A stretch of 17,221 nt of DNA. It comes from Chloroflexota bacterium (lineage in GTDB: Bacteria > Chloroflexota > UBA11872). A program made the translations under genes and the position numbers. The stretch covers positions 1 through 17,221 of the forward strand of contig JAPPFO010000107.1 in the NCBI GenBank assembly GCA_028875175.1, in the 5' to 3' direction. The notes below the pieces were generated by a model. The model saw only the letters and a list, made by a program, of their open reading frames with translations. It was not told where the DNA came from and did not search any database. Of this stretch, positions 1 to 7,400 are shown piece by piece (position 1 is the first letter of the stretch; every line of letters starts with the position of its first letter).

Positions 1-58
1 CCCCAACCCTCTCCCCCAGGAGAGGGAGGAAGACGACGGCCCGCTTCGGAGTGAGGGG
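1..58. repeat. Dispersed palindromic intergenic element, truncated at the window edge
   Basis: CCCTCTCC at 7-14 and GGAGAGGG at 19-26 form a perfect 8-bp stem with a CCCA loop. GTGAGGGG at 51-58 looks like the right half of an outer arm whose left half (CCCCTCAC) would lie just before base 1. Elements of the form CCCCTCACCCCAACCCTCTCC...GGAGAGGG...GTGAGGGG are, from memory, widespread intergenic repeats in several G+C-rich environmental phyla including Chloroflexota. No second copy was noticed in this window, so the repeat status is recalled rather than shown here. Confidence 0.55.
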
Positions 59-96
59 AACGATCAACGTGACCCACTACCTGCTCACGGACTCGC

Positions 97-125
97 TTGA
101 CAGGCGCCGGTGGCCCGGCAACACT
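97..125 (+). promoter_or_regulatory. Candidate sigma-70-type promoter of the btu-cob operon
   Basis: A perfect -35 hexamer TTGACA lies at 97-102. With a 17-base spacer the -10 position is AACACT at 120-125, which keeps the important A2 and T6 but matches TATAAT at only three of six bases. It lies about 30 bases upstream of the first riboswitch helix, a sensible distance for a leader start. The -35 match is good and the -10 weak, so this is a candidate only. Confidence 0.4.
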
Positions 126-156
126 TCCGCCCGATTGATCATAGTCATGCATCGTT

Positions 157-318
157 CGTTCAGGTGCCCGTCCCAGGGAGAATAGGGAAGGCGGTGAGAA
201 TCCGCCGCGGTAGCGCCACTGTAAGCGGGATTTCGGGGCCGGAGCCCACTGTCGAGGAATCGATGGGAAGGGGCCGGCGACTAACCTAAGCCCGTAAGCC
301 AGGAGACCTGCCTGAACG
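157..318 (+). promoter_or_regulatory. Cobalamin (adenosylcobalamin) riboswitch
   Basis: The closing helix P1 is perfect: CGTTCAGG at 157-164 pairs with CCTGAACG at 311-318. The B12-box AGCCAGGAGACCTGCC is intact at 297-312. The core blocks GGTGAGAATCC (193-203) and GCCACTGTAAGCGG (215-228) are present in the correct order. These match the cobalamin riboswitch consensus, which binds adenosylcobalamin and normally lowers expression of downstream B12 uptake and synthesis genes. The downstream genes here (btuCFD, cobO, cobT, cobS, cobC, cobU) are exactly the expected targets. A small hairpin directly after P1 (GAGAG 318-322 with CTCTC 330-334) could be the regulatory P13 stem. Confidence 0.95.
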
Positions 319-423
319 AGAGGTGACCGCTCTCCGCTTTAAGAGAGGGTTCCTCGGGGTCAGGCCATAGGGCCAGGCTCACGGAAGCCCTGGACTTCAG
401 CGGAGACCCGCTGGAGGCAGGAC
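318..423 (+). promoter_or_regulatory. Riboswitch expression platform and btuC leader
   Basis: CTCTC at 330-334 can pair either with GAGAG at 318-322, forming a P13-like hairpin whose loop ACCG (326-329) could kiss CGGT (208-211) in the core, or with GAGAG at 343-347. The two pairings exclude each other. Further down, CCAGGCT 374-380 can pair with AGCCCTGG 387-394 around one bulge, and CAGCGG 398-403 pairs perfectly with CCGCTG 408-413, abutting the GGAGG ribosome site at 413-417. No T-run follows any stem, so control of translation looks more likely than transcription termination. The folding scheme is inference. Confidence 0.5.
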
Positions 424-1503
424 TTGCGAGAGACCGCTCGGCTGACGTCGATGCGTAGATTCCGCCAGGCTGGCATTTCCGTTCGCCTTGCTGTTGGCGG
501 CGTGCTGCTCGGCGGGCTGGTGCTGCTGGCATCGTTGATCTCGCTGAGCCTTGGGCCGGTTGAGATTCCGGCGGGGCACGTGGCGGCGGTCGTGCTGTCG
601 TTTGTCGGCATGGACGTTGCGGAGGTCGGCCGTACCGAACACTTAGTCATCGAGCAGATTCGGCTGCCGCGGATCCTGGTGGGCGCCTTCGTGGGGATGG
701 CGCTGGCGGTGGCCGGGGCGACGATGCAGGGGCTGTTCCGCAACCCGATGGCCGATCCCGGGATCATCGGGGTCTCGGCGGGCGGGGCGCTGGGCGCCGT
801 GATTGCGATTGCCACGGGGCTTACGGGGCTGTTTTTCCTGGCGCTGCCGTCGTTTGCTTTCGTGGGCGCGGAGGCGGCGACGTTCCTGGTCTATGGCATT
901 GCGGCGGTTGGCGGGCATTTCTCGATGGCGACGCTGCTGCTGGCAGGGGTAGCGGTGAACGCGTTCCTGGGCGCGGTGATCTCCGCGATCATCATTTTGC
1001 TGCCCGACAACGAAGCACTGCGCGAGATCCTGTTCTGGCTGGCGGGCGGCCTGGATTCGCGAGCCTGGGAGCACGTGCATATCTCGGCGCCGCTGATCGT
1101 TGGCGCCGCGGTGGTGATCCTGGTGCGCGCGCGTGACCTGAACCTGTTGATGCTGGGCGACGACGAGGCGCGGGCGCTGGGCGTACGGGTGGGGCTGACG
1201 CGCGTGGTGCTGCTGGCGGCCGCCGCTCTGGCCACGGGAGCAGCCGTGGCCGTGAGCGGAACCATCGCGTTTGTCGGGCTGGTCACCCCGCACATTTTGC
1301 GGCTGGTGCTGGGGCCGGATCACCGGGTGCTGATCCCGCTGAGCGCGCTGGCGGGGGCGGTGTTCGTGATCGTGGCCGACACGTTTGCGCGGACGATCAT
1401 TCAACCGGCGGAGTTTCGGGTTGGCGTTCTCACGGCTGTCGTGGGCGCGCCGTTTTTCGTCTTGTTGCTGATTCGGAATAAGCGTCAGGCCTATGCGCTG
1501 TGA
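424..1503 (+). CDS. btuC: Cobalamin ABC transporter permease, BtuC/FecCD family
   Basis: This is the membrane permease of a type II ABC importer; two copies would form the corrinoid channel. The 359-residue protein is almost wholly hydrophobic, as expected for the usual ten membrane helices. It carries FecCD signatures: RLPRILVGAFVGMALAVAGA, then RNPMADPGIIGVSAGG from residue 106, and GTIAFVGLVTPH at 279-290. A TTG start at 424 is chosen because GGAGG at 413-417 stands six bases before it. An in-frame ATG at 451 lacks a ribosome site. FecCD permeases also carry heme or siderophores, but the cobalamin riboswitch directly upstream and the cob genes downstream make B12 or corrinoid the likely substrate. 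The stop overlaps the ATG at 1503 of the next reading frame (TGATG). Confidence 0.9.
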   Translation: MRETARLTSMRRFRQAGISVRLAVGGVLLGGLVLLASLISLSLGPVEIPAGHVAAVVLSFVGMDVAEVGRTEHLVIEQIRLPRILVGAFVGMALAVAGATMQGLFRNPMADPGIIGVSAGGALGAVIAIATGLTGLFFLALPSFAFVGAEAATFLVYGIAAVGGHFSMATLLLAGVAVNAFLGAVISAIIILLPDNEALREILFWLAGGLDSRAWEHVHISAPLIVGAAVVILVRARDLNLLMLGDDEARALGVRVGLTRVVLLAAAALATGAAVAVSGTIAFVGLVTPHILRLVLGPDHRVLIPLSALAGAVFVIVADTFARTIIQPAEFRVGVLTAVVGAPFFVLLLIRNKRQAYAL

Positions 1504-1535
1504 TGCGCGACCACTTGAAAGGACTCTTGGATTCA

Positions 1536-2834
1536 ATGCGTCAACTGCGTAGCTTCGTCGTGTTGCCGATTCTTGCGCTGGTGCTGGCGCTTGCCTTTTC
1601 GGCCTGCGGACCGGAGGACGATGTCTCGCCACCGCCGGCCGCAACGCCGCAGGTCGTACGCGCGGAGACAGCATCACCGCCGGCCGCTACGGCGCAGCCG
1701 ACGCCGGAGGCCACGGTCGAGCCAACGCCGGCGGCGACCGCACGGCCGACAGCCAGCCCGGCGGCGACTCCAGCGCCGACGCAGGAGCCCACGCCGACGC
1801 CTGAGCCAACCGCCGAGGCCACGCCAATGGCGACAGCAGCGGCAACGCCGGAAGCTACGCCCAAGCCGGCCCCGACGGAGGAAGCCACTCCCGCCGCCCC
1901 GGCCTACGCCGAGGCGTTTCAAGGCGTGCGGGGAATTGTCGACCCGAGCAACTTCGGGTGGCCACGCGAGGTGGAGGGGCTGAACGGCGTCATTAGCATT
2001 CCGGCCAAGCCGCTCAGCATCATCACGGCGTCGGTGGGCCACGACGAGATGACGCTGGCGATCGTTCCGATCGAGCGACTGATCGCGGTGGGCGGTTCGT
2101 CAAAGAACGCGACGTATTCGAACGTCGCGGACCTGCTGCAGGAGAAGACCGAGATCTCGCGCGACCCGGAGACGATCATTGCCCAGGAGCCGGACATCAT
2201 GGTCACGAGCCCGTTCTTCTCGGCGGACGGGATTGCGGCTCTGACCAAGGCGGGGATTCCGGTGATCCGGACCGAGCTCACGCAGGGTCCGGAGGCCCGG
2301 ATCAGCAACATCCTGCTGATGGGTTACATCTACGGGGAAGAGGAGCGGGCCGTTGAGTTCGCCGCCGAGGTTCGCGAACGCTACGAGAGCCTGATTGCCG
2401 TGACCGGCGCGGTGGAGGAACAGCCGCGGGTCCTGGCCCTCACCCAGTTCGGCGACAAGATCTGGACGGCAGGCAAGGACTCCACCGAGGGCGGAGTCAT
2501 CACGGCGGCCGGCGGCCTGAACGTGGCCGCGGAGGCCGGGATCGAGGGGAATCAGACCACCAGCCTGGAGGGTGTGATTGCCATGAACCCGGAGGTGATC
2601 GTGATTGCACAACCCGTTGAGTTTGGGGCCAACGAGTTCAGGCAGAGCCTGCTAGAGAATGAGGCGCTGGCTGAGCTACCGGCGGTCAAGAACGAGGCCA
2701 TTTACGTGGTTGAAAGCAAGCACTTCACCACGTTGTCCTATTGGAACATCCGCGGGGCCGAAGACCTGGCCCGAATCCTGTGGCCGGACCAGTTGGGCGA
2801 CTCCGAGAGTCCGCCCTTCAGCCTGGCGGAGTAG
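1536..2834 (+). CDS. btuF: Cobalamin-binding lipoprotein, BtuF-like (Peripla_BP_2)
   Basis: Solute-binding component of the importer. From the ATG at 1536 the protein begins with a lipoprotein signal: MRQLR, a hydrophobic stretch, then LAFSAC with the lipidated Cys at residue 24. In-frame GTG 1500 and ATG 1503 would add 12 residues ahead of the signal; AAAGGA at 1518-1523 and the signal layout favour 1536. Residues about 32-122 are a low-complexity Thr/Pro/Ala/Glu linker of TPEAT-like units, and the type III binding fold occupies about 150-432, with typical stretches such as the one around PDIMVTSPFF and GVIAMNPEVIVIAQP. A lipid-anchored binding protein on a long tether suits a cell that holds its receptor at the outer face of the membrane. 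The substrate is inferred from context; heme or siderophore binding proteins share the fold. Confidence 0.87.
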   Translation: MRQLRSFVVLPILALVLALAFSACGPEDDVSPPPAATPQVVRAETASPPAATAQPTPEATVEPTPAATARPTASPAATPAPTQEPTPTPEPTAEATPMATAAATPEATPKPAPTEEATPAAPAYAEAFQGVRGIVDPSNFGWPREVEGLNGVISIPAKPLSIITASVGHDEMTLAIVPIERLIAVGGSSKNATYSNVADLLQEKTEISRDPETIIAQEPDIMVTSPFFSADGIAALTKAGIPVIRTELTQGPEARISNILLMGYIYGEEERAVEFAAEVRERYESLIAVTGAVEEQPRVLALTQFGDKIWTAGKDSTEGGVITAAGGLNVAAEAGIEGNQTTSLEGVIAMNPEVIVIAQPVEFGANEFRQSLLENEALAELPAVKNEAIYVVESKHFTTLSYWNIRGAEDLARILWPDQLGDSESPPFSLAE

Positions 2835-2840
2835 TTGACG

Positions 2841-3749
2841 ATGCAGACCGAGCGATCGGCGTCTATCCGGGCGGACGAACTCGGCTTTCGGGTCGAGGCG
2901 AAGGCGCTGCTCGAGCGCGTGCGGCTGCACGCGGACCAGGGTCAACTGGTCGGTCTGATCGGTCCGAATGGCGCGGGGAAGTCAACGCTTCTCCGCGCCA
3001 TTGCGGGCGTGCTGCGGCCGCAGGAGGGGGCGGTCTGGCTGGAGGGCGAAGAACTGAACTCCATGCCGGCCCGCGACGTGGCGGCCAGGATGGCCCTGGT
3101 TCCACAGATTGCTCCGTATACGCACGGGTTCACGGCGCGCGAACTGGTGCTGATGGGGCGGTATCCGCACCTGGGCCGGTTTCAAATTGAAGGGGCGGCC
3201 GACGAGGCGATTGCTCGCGAGGCGATGGAGCTCACGGAGACCGAGGAGTTCGCCGAGCGAACGCTGGACACGCTGTCGGGGGGCGAGCGTCAGCGGGTGT
3301 TTGTGTCGCGAGCCCTGGCGCAGCAGCCGCGCGTGCTGCTGTTGGACGAGCCGACGGCCAACCTGGACGTGCTGCACAAGCTGCGGGTGCTGGACCTGGT
3401 TCGGCGCCTGGTGGACGAGGGGTTGACGGCCGTGGCCGCCATTCATGATCTCGGGATGGCGGCGCGTTACTGCGATCGCCTGATTCTGCTGAGCAACGGC
3501 CGCGTCCTCGCCGAAGGGACGCCCGAGGAGGTGTTGGTCCCGGACATCATTGAATCCGCCTTCGGCGTTCGGTCAGCGGTTTACCCCGACCCCGTGACCG
3601 GTTCGTTGGTGGTCAGCCTTATTGCGCCGGCCGACGAGGACCGATCGCAAGTGGGCGCAACAGGGGCGAACGGCAGAAACGGTCACGAAAGCCGCCACCA
3701 TCTGTCGGCGGAGGCCCGCGCAGCAACGCCCAGAGAAGCAAGGATATGA
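2841..3749 (+). CDS. btuD: Cobalamin ABC transporter ATPase, BtuD-like
   Basis: ATP-hydrolysing subunit that would drive BtuC. All nucleotide-binding motifs are intact: Walker A GPNGAGKST (41-49), signature LSGGERQR (145-152), Walker B VLLLDEP (165-171) and the switch histidine in AIHDLG (His202). The ATG at 2841 has GGAG at 2828-2831 nine bases upstream, while TTG 2835 would be too close. The family is usually about 250-270 residues; this one has 302, the excess being a hydrophilic C-terminal tail (about the last 40 residues, Arg/Ala/Gly rich) of no recognised domain. The stop overlaps the cobO start as ATGA. FepC-type ATPases are close relatives, so specificity again comes from the neighbours. 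Confidence 0.9.
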   Translation: MQTERSASIRADELGFRVEAKALLERVRLHADQGQLVGLIGPNGAGKSTLLRAIAGVLRPQEGAVWLEGEELNSMPARDVAARMALVPQIAPYTHGFTARELVLMGRYPHLGRFQIEGAADEAIAREAMELTETEEFAERTLDTLSGGERQRVFVSRALAQQPRVLLLDEPTANLDVLHKLRVLDLVRRLVDEGLTAVAAIHDLGMAARYCDRLILLSNGRVLAEGTPEEVLVPDIIESAFGVRSAVYPDPVTGSLVVSLIAPADEDRSQVGATGANGRNGHESRHHLSAEARAATPREARI

Positions 3750-4321
3750 GCACTCGCGAGCCTGGAACACGACCCGCCGAGGTTCCCAAGCGCCCTCGCC
3801 GGCGTCATGGTCTGGTGATTGTGAACACCGGCGAGGGCAAGGGGAAGACGACGGCCGCGCTGGGGGTGATCTTTCGGGCGTGGGGTCGGGACTTCAAGAT
3901 CCGGATGTTCCAGTTCATCAAGCACACCACCGCAACGTTCGGCGAACACCGGGCGGCCATGCGGCTGGACATTCCCATCGAGGCGCTGGGCGACGGGTTT
4001 ACGTGGCTCTCGAAGGACATGGACCGGACCGCGGCGCTGGCGGTGGAGCAGTGGGGCCACTGCCAAGAGGCGATTCTGAAGGGTGACGAAGACATCATCG
4101 TGCTTGACGAGTTCACCTACGCCATGCACTACGGATGGGTGCCGGTGGAGGACGTGGTGGAGACGTTGAAGGCGCGGCCGGCGCCGCTGCACGTGATCAT
4201 CACCGGACGGTATGCGCCGCAGAAACTGATCGACTGCGCGGATCTGGTGACCGAGATGAAGCTAATCAAGCATCCGTACCGCGAGCAGGGCATTCGGGCG
4301 CAACGGGGGATTGAGTTCTAA
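3746..4321 (+). CDS. cobO: Corrinoid adenosyltransferase (CobA/CobO/BtuR family)
   Basis: Transfers the 5'-deoxyadenosyl group of ATP to the reduced cobalt of corrinoids in the cytoplasm, giving the coenzyme form that the nucleotide-loop enzymes use. The 191-residue length is normal. The family P-loop, TGEGKGKTT, sits at 28-36, followed by the usual FQFIKH stretch, the acidic strand IIVLDEFTYA, and the diagnostic C-terminus ending RGIEF. Residues 1-20 are a basic extension (KRPRRR). The ATG overlaps the btuD stop by four bases, implying coupled translation. Placement directly after the importer suggests that incoming corrinoid is adenosylated at once. It is unrelated in fold to the PduO and EutT types. 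Confidence 0.95.
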   Translation: MSTREPGTRPAEVPKRPRRRHGLVIVNTGEGKGKTTAALGVIFRAWGRDFKIRMFQFIKHTTATFGEHRAAMRLDIPIEALGDGFTWLSKDMDRTAALAVEQWGHCQEAILKGDEDIIVLDEFTYAMHYGWVPVEDVVETLKARPAPLHVIITGRYAPQKLIDCADLVTEMKLIKHPYREQGIRAQRGIEF

Positions 4322-4323
4322 GG

Positions 4324-5403
4324 GTGACGCTTGACGAGGTCGTCGCCAGCATCCGACCGGCTGACGCCGGGGCAATGCGGGCGGCGATGGGGCGTCAGCA
4401 GCGGTTGACGAAGCCGCCGGGCAGTTTGGGCCGGTTGGAAGAGATTTCGATTCAGCTGGCCGGGATCTTCGGAACCGAGCGTCCGATCGCTCGAGACACC
4501 ACCTTAATCGTTGCCGCCGCCGATCACGGGGTGGTCGCGCAGGGCGTGACCGGATATCCCCAGGCGGTTACGGCGCAGATGGCGCTGAATTTCCTGGCAG
4601 GTGGAGCCGCGATCAGCGTGATGGCGCGAACTCGTGGCGCGAACCTGGTCATCGTCGACGCCGGCGTGGCCACGCCGCTGCCCCCGCATCCGGATCTGCG
4701 CGTTGTCTCGGCCGGACGCGGCACCCGCGACATGACGCAAGGGCCGGCCATGACCCGTGAACAGGCCGAAGCCTGCATCCTGGCCGGTGTCGATATCGCA
4801 CTGGACGCCGCCGAAACCGGGGCGCACATCATCGCTACGGGCGACATGGGGATCGGCAACACCACGGCCGCGAGCGCCATTACGGCCGCGCTGACCGGGA
4901 ATCCGCCAGGCCTGACGACCGGGCGGGGCACGGGTAGATCCGATCCGGAACTTCAGCACAAGATCGCCTGCGTGGAACAGTCGCTCGATGTGAATCAGCC
5001 GGACGCCAATGACGGCATTGACGTCCTGCGCACGGTTGGCGGCTTCGAGATCGGGGTGCTGGCGGGCGTGGTCCTGGGCGGGGCGCTGGCTGGGCGTGCC
5101 GTGGTGCTGGACGGCTTCGTCTCCGGCGCCGCCGGGCTGATCGCGTGCAGCCTCTGCCCAACGGTCCTGGACTTTCTGATCGCGGGCCATCGGTCTGCCG
5201 AACCGGGCCACCGAATCGCGCTGAATCACCTTGGACTGCAGCCTCTGCTGGATCTGGAGATGCGGCTGGGCGAAGGCACAGGCGCCCTGCTGGCGACGGG
5301 CCTGGTTGAAGTCGCCGCGGCCTGCCTGTCCGACATGGCCACGTTTGATGAGGCCGGAGTTTCGGACCGGGAGCCTGCGCATCCAGCTGAGCCGTCCGCG
5401 TGA
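4324..5403 (+). CDS. cobT: Nicotinate-nucleotide--dimethylbenzimidazole phosphoribosyltransferase
   Basis: Activates the lower-ligand base by moving phosphoribose from nicotinate mononucleotide to it, giving alpha-ribazole 5'-phosphate. The 359-residue length is typical. Visible family motifs are AADHGVVAQGVTGYPQ, GDMGIGNTTAASAI and, near the C-terminus, RLGEGTGA, whose Glu is residue 317, the same number as the catalytic Glu of the Salmonella enzyme. The start is a GTG two bases after the cobO stop, with only a distant G-rich ribosome site (4305-4310). The end overlaps the cobS start as GTGA. CobT enzymes can use bases other than dimethylbenzimidazole; the sequence alone does not tell which one is used here. 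Confidence 0.95.
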   Translation: MTLDEVVASIRPADAGAMRAAMGRQQRLTKPPGSLGRLEEISIQLAGIFGTERPIARDTTLIVAAADHGVVAQGVTGYPQAVTAQMALNFLAGGAAISVMARTRGANLVIVDAGVATPLPPHPDLRVVSAGRGTRDMTQGPAMTREQAEACILAGVDIALDAAETGAHIIATGDMGIGNTTAASAITAALTGNPPGLTTGRGTGRSDPELQHKIACVEQSLDVNQPDANDGIDVLRTVGGFEIGVLAGVVLGGALAGRAVVLDGFVSGAAGLIACSLCPTVLDFLIAGHRSAEPGHRIALNHLGLQPLLDLEMRLGEGTGALLATGLVEVAAACLSDMATFDEAGVSDREPAHPAEPSA

Positions 5404-6161
5404 AGAGCTTGCGGCTGGCCATCAGTTTCCTAACGGTGTTGCCGGTGGCGCCGAATCACTCCGGGCCAATGGCTCCCGCCCGGGCCTTCTTTCCCCTGGT
5501 CGGTCTCGGGCTTGGCGGGCTGCTGGCCGGGCTTGATCTTGCAGCCAGCCGGGTCCTACCGCAGCCCGTGGTCGGTGCGCTGCTCGTCGCGGCTCTGCTG
5601 GTGCTTACCCGCGCCCTGCACACGGAAGGATTCCTGGATACGTGCGATGGGCTGCTGGGTGGCCGCGATCGGGAGTCGCGCCTCGCCATTCTTCGGGATT
5701 CGCACGTCGGGGCCTTCGCCGCGATCGGGGGCGCATGCCTGTTGCTGCTGAAATGGACGTTGCTGGTCGGCATCCCGGAAGCCGAACGGATGGGCCTGCT
5801 GGTTCTCTTCGCCTGTTTTTCGCGCTTTGCCATGGTCGCCGCAATGTCCGTTTTTCCATACGCGCGAACGCAGGGACTCGGATCGGCGTTCCACGATGGC
5901 GCCAGCTGGCGTCAGCTCGCCCTTGCGCTGCTCACGGCCGCCGTAGCGGGCGGACTGTTGCTCGGACTCGCCGGGTTGCTGCTGCTTGGAGTCGCAACCG
6001 TCGTCGCCCTGGGGCTCGGATTCTGGTTCCTGCGATTGCTCGGCGGCATGACCGGGGACACCTACGGCGCAACCAACGAGGTTGCGGAGGTAACGGTCCT
6101 GCTGGCCGGACTTATTCTGATTCAGCTGACGCCGGGGCTTGCCGGCGCACCGTTCTGGTAG
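5400..6161 (+). CDS. cobS: Adenosylcobinamide-GDP ribazoletransferase (cobalamin synthase)
   Basis: Membrane enzyme that joins adenosylcobinamide-GDP to alpha-ribazole (or its phosphate), the joining step of the pathway. The protein has 253 residues and several hydrophobic helices. The family active-site segment LHTEGFLDTCDGLLGG is present, with His74, Asp80 and Asp83, followed by RDSHVGAFA. The C-terminal motif GGMTGDTYGATNE is also intact; its acidic residues are expected to bind metal. The GTG start overlaps the cobT stop by four bases. Both substrates are made by neighbours, CobU for the corrinoid and CobT for the ribazole. Confidence 0.95.
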   Translation: MKSLRLAISFLTVLPVAPNHSGPMAPARAFFPLVGLGLGGLLAGLDLAASRVLPQPVVGALLVAALLVLTRALHTEGFLDTCDGLLGGRDRESRLAILRDSHVGAFAAIGGACLLLLKWTLLVGIPEAERMGLLVLFACFSRFAMVAAMSVFPYARTQGLGSAFHDGASWRQLALALLTAAVAGGLLLGLAGLLLLGVATVVALGLGFWFLRLLGGMTGDTYGATNEVAEVTVLLAGLILIQLTPGLAGAPFW

Positions 6162-6171
6162 GCGCGCAAAC

Positions 6172-6810
6172 ATGGGCACCTGGTATCTCGTGCGACACGG
6201 CGAAACCGAGTGGAATCGAACGGGCCGGATGCAAGGGCACCTGGGTGTGCCGCTGAACGCCGAAGGCCGCCGCCAGGCAACCCGGTTGGCCGGACGGCTG
6301 CGGAATGTTGAGTTCTCGGCCATCTACTCCAGCGACCTGGCGCGTGCGGCGGAGACTGCCGGGATCATCGCCGATGGCCGCGACCTTGCGGTCACCCCCG
6401 ACTCGGACCTTCGCGAGTTCTCGTGCGGCGAGTGGGAAGGACTGACGCTGGAGGAAGTCGAGACGCGCTATCCGGGAGTGCTGGCCGAGCGGATCGAGGC
6501 CGGAGGCAACATGGGATGGTCAGCGCCAGGCGGCGAAAGCGCCATCGATGCGCTTCACCGGGTGCGCCGCTTCTGCACGCGCGCGAATGCCAAGCTTGAC
6601 GCCGGGAAGAACATCCTGGTCGTGGCGCACGGCGGCACGCTGCGCGCCCTTGTGGTTTGCCTGCTGCACCTGGCCGACACCGACTTCTGGAAGTTCCACG
6701 TCGACAACACCGCGCTCGCGATCGTCAACGATCACGACGGCAGCCGCGTGCTGGCGTCATGGAACGACACGAGCCACCTTTCGGACGCTGACTCCTCGGA
6801 GGCCGCGTGA
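6172..6810 (+). CDS. cobC: Histidine phosphatase, probable alpha-ribazole/adenosylcobalamin phosphatase
   Basis: Branch of the phosphoglycerate-mutase superfamily that removes the phosphate from alpha-ribazole phosphate or from cobalamin 5'-phosphate. Starting at ATG 6172, the 212-residue protein opens directly with MGTWYLVRHGETEW; the RHG catalytic motif has His9 as the phosphate acceptor, and the second histidine is His153 in VVAHGGTLRAL. The acid region LREFSCGEWEG is typical. An in-frame TTG at 6139 would overlap cobS and adds an unconserved lead. Members of this family have many substrates, so the CobC assignment depends on its place between cobS and cobU. The stop overlaps the cobU start as GTGA. 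Confidence 0.85.
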   Translation: MGTWYLVRHGETEWNRTGRMQGHLGVPLNAEGRRQATRLAGRLRNVEFSAIYSSDLARAAETAGIIADGRDLAVTPDSDLREFSCGEWEGLTLEEVETRYPGVLAERIEAGGNMGWSAPGGESAIDALHRVRRFCTRANAKLDAGKNILVVAHGGTLRALVVCLLHLADTDFWKFHVDNTALAIVNDHDGSRVLASWNDTSHLSDADSSEAA

Positions 6811-7358
6811 GCCGGCGCCTGACGCTGGTGCTGGGCGGCGTTCGCGCCGGTAAGAGCCGCTACGCGCAGGAGCTGGCGGGCGACGGCGGCCGGGTGCTGT
6901 TCGTGGCCACGGCCGAGCCCGGCGACGAGGAGATGGCCGCTCGCATCGCGGCGCACCGGGCGGAGCGGCCCGCGACGTGGTCGACACTCGAAGAACCCAT
7001 CGACCTTGTGACAGCCCTGACTCCGCTCGTGCCGGACTTTGACACCGTGCTGATCGACTGCCTGACGCTGTGGGTGAGCAACCTGCTGCTCCAGGATCCG
7101 GATCGCGAGGGGACGCCGGCACACATCCAGACGCAGGCCCGTCGCCTCATCGATCTCTATGAGCGAAGCGATGTCTCCTGGATTGTCGTCAGCAACGAGG
7201 TCGGGCTTGGCGTGATCCCAACAACCAGGCTTGGCCGCGACTTCGCCGATGGGCTGGGGCGGGTCAACCAGCAGTTCGCCGCCGCGGCGGACGACGTAGT
7301 CGTGATGTTCGCGGGGTTGCCGGTGAACCTCAAGACTCCAGGTCCTCAAGGCCGCTGA
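6807..7358 (+). CDS. cobU: Adenosylcobinamide kinase / adenosylcobinamide-phosphate guanylyltransferase
   Basis: Bifunctional enzyme that phosphorylates adenosylcobinamide and then adds GMP, producing the activated corrinoid used by CobS. The protein has 183 residues. It begins with the P-loop GGVRAGKS (10-17), followed by the family motif ARIAAHRAERP, in which His50 corresponds to the guanylated histidine, and then DCLTLWVSNLL and VSNEVGLGVIP with LGR..F.D..GRVNQ. GGAGG at 6798-6802 precedes the GTG start by four bases. Its kinase activity would allow salvage of imported cobinamide, in line with the transporter genes in the same operon. It is the last gene before a convergent gene only 42 bases away. 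Confidence 0.95.
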   Translation: MSRRLTLVLGGVRAGKSRYAQELAGDGGRVLFVATAEPGDEEMAARIAAHRAERPATWSTLEEPIDLVTALTPLVPDFDTVLIDCLTLWVSNLLLQDPDREGTPAHIQTQARRLIDLYERSDVSWIVVSNEVGLGVIPTTRLGRDFADGLGRVNQQFAAAADDVVVMFAGLPVNLKTPGPQGR

Positions 7359-7400
7359 GAGACTCTCGGGTCCCCGCGGGTGACCAGCGGCAGCCCCGCA

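Noticed and set aside
1..58. Left-edge palindrome as part of a CRISPR array
   Set aside because: A single unit with no regularly spaced second repeat; it fits a dispersed palindromic element better.
643..1677. Long open frame (344 codons) on the minus strand through btuC
   Set aside because: Arg/His/Gln-rich antisense translation of a clear BtuC gene; this is the usual shadow in G+C-rich DNA.
7376..7399. Inverted repeat GCGGG/CCCGC in the gap between convergent cobU and propeller genes, possible bidirectional terminator
   Set aside because: Only five base pairs with a 14-base loop and no T-run on either side; too weak to call.
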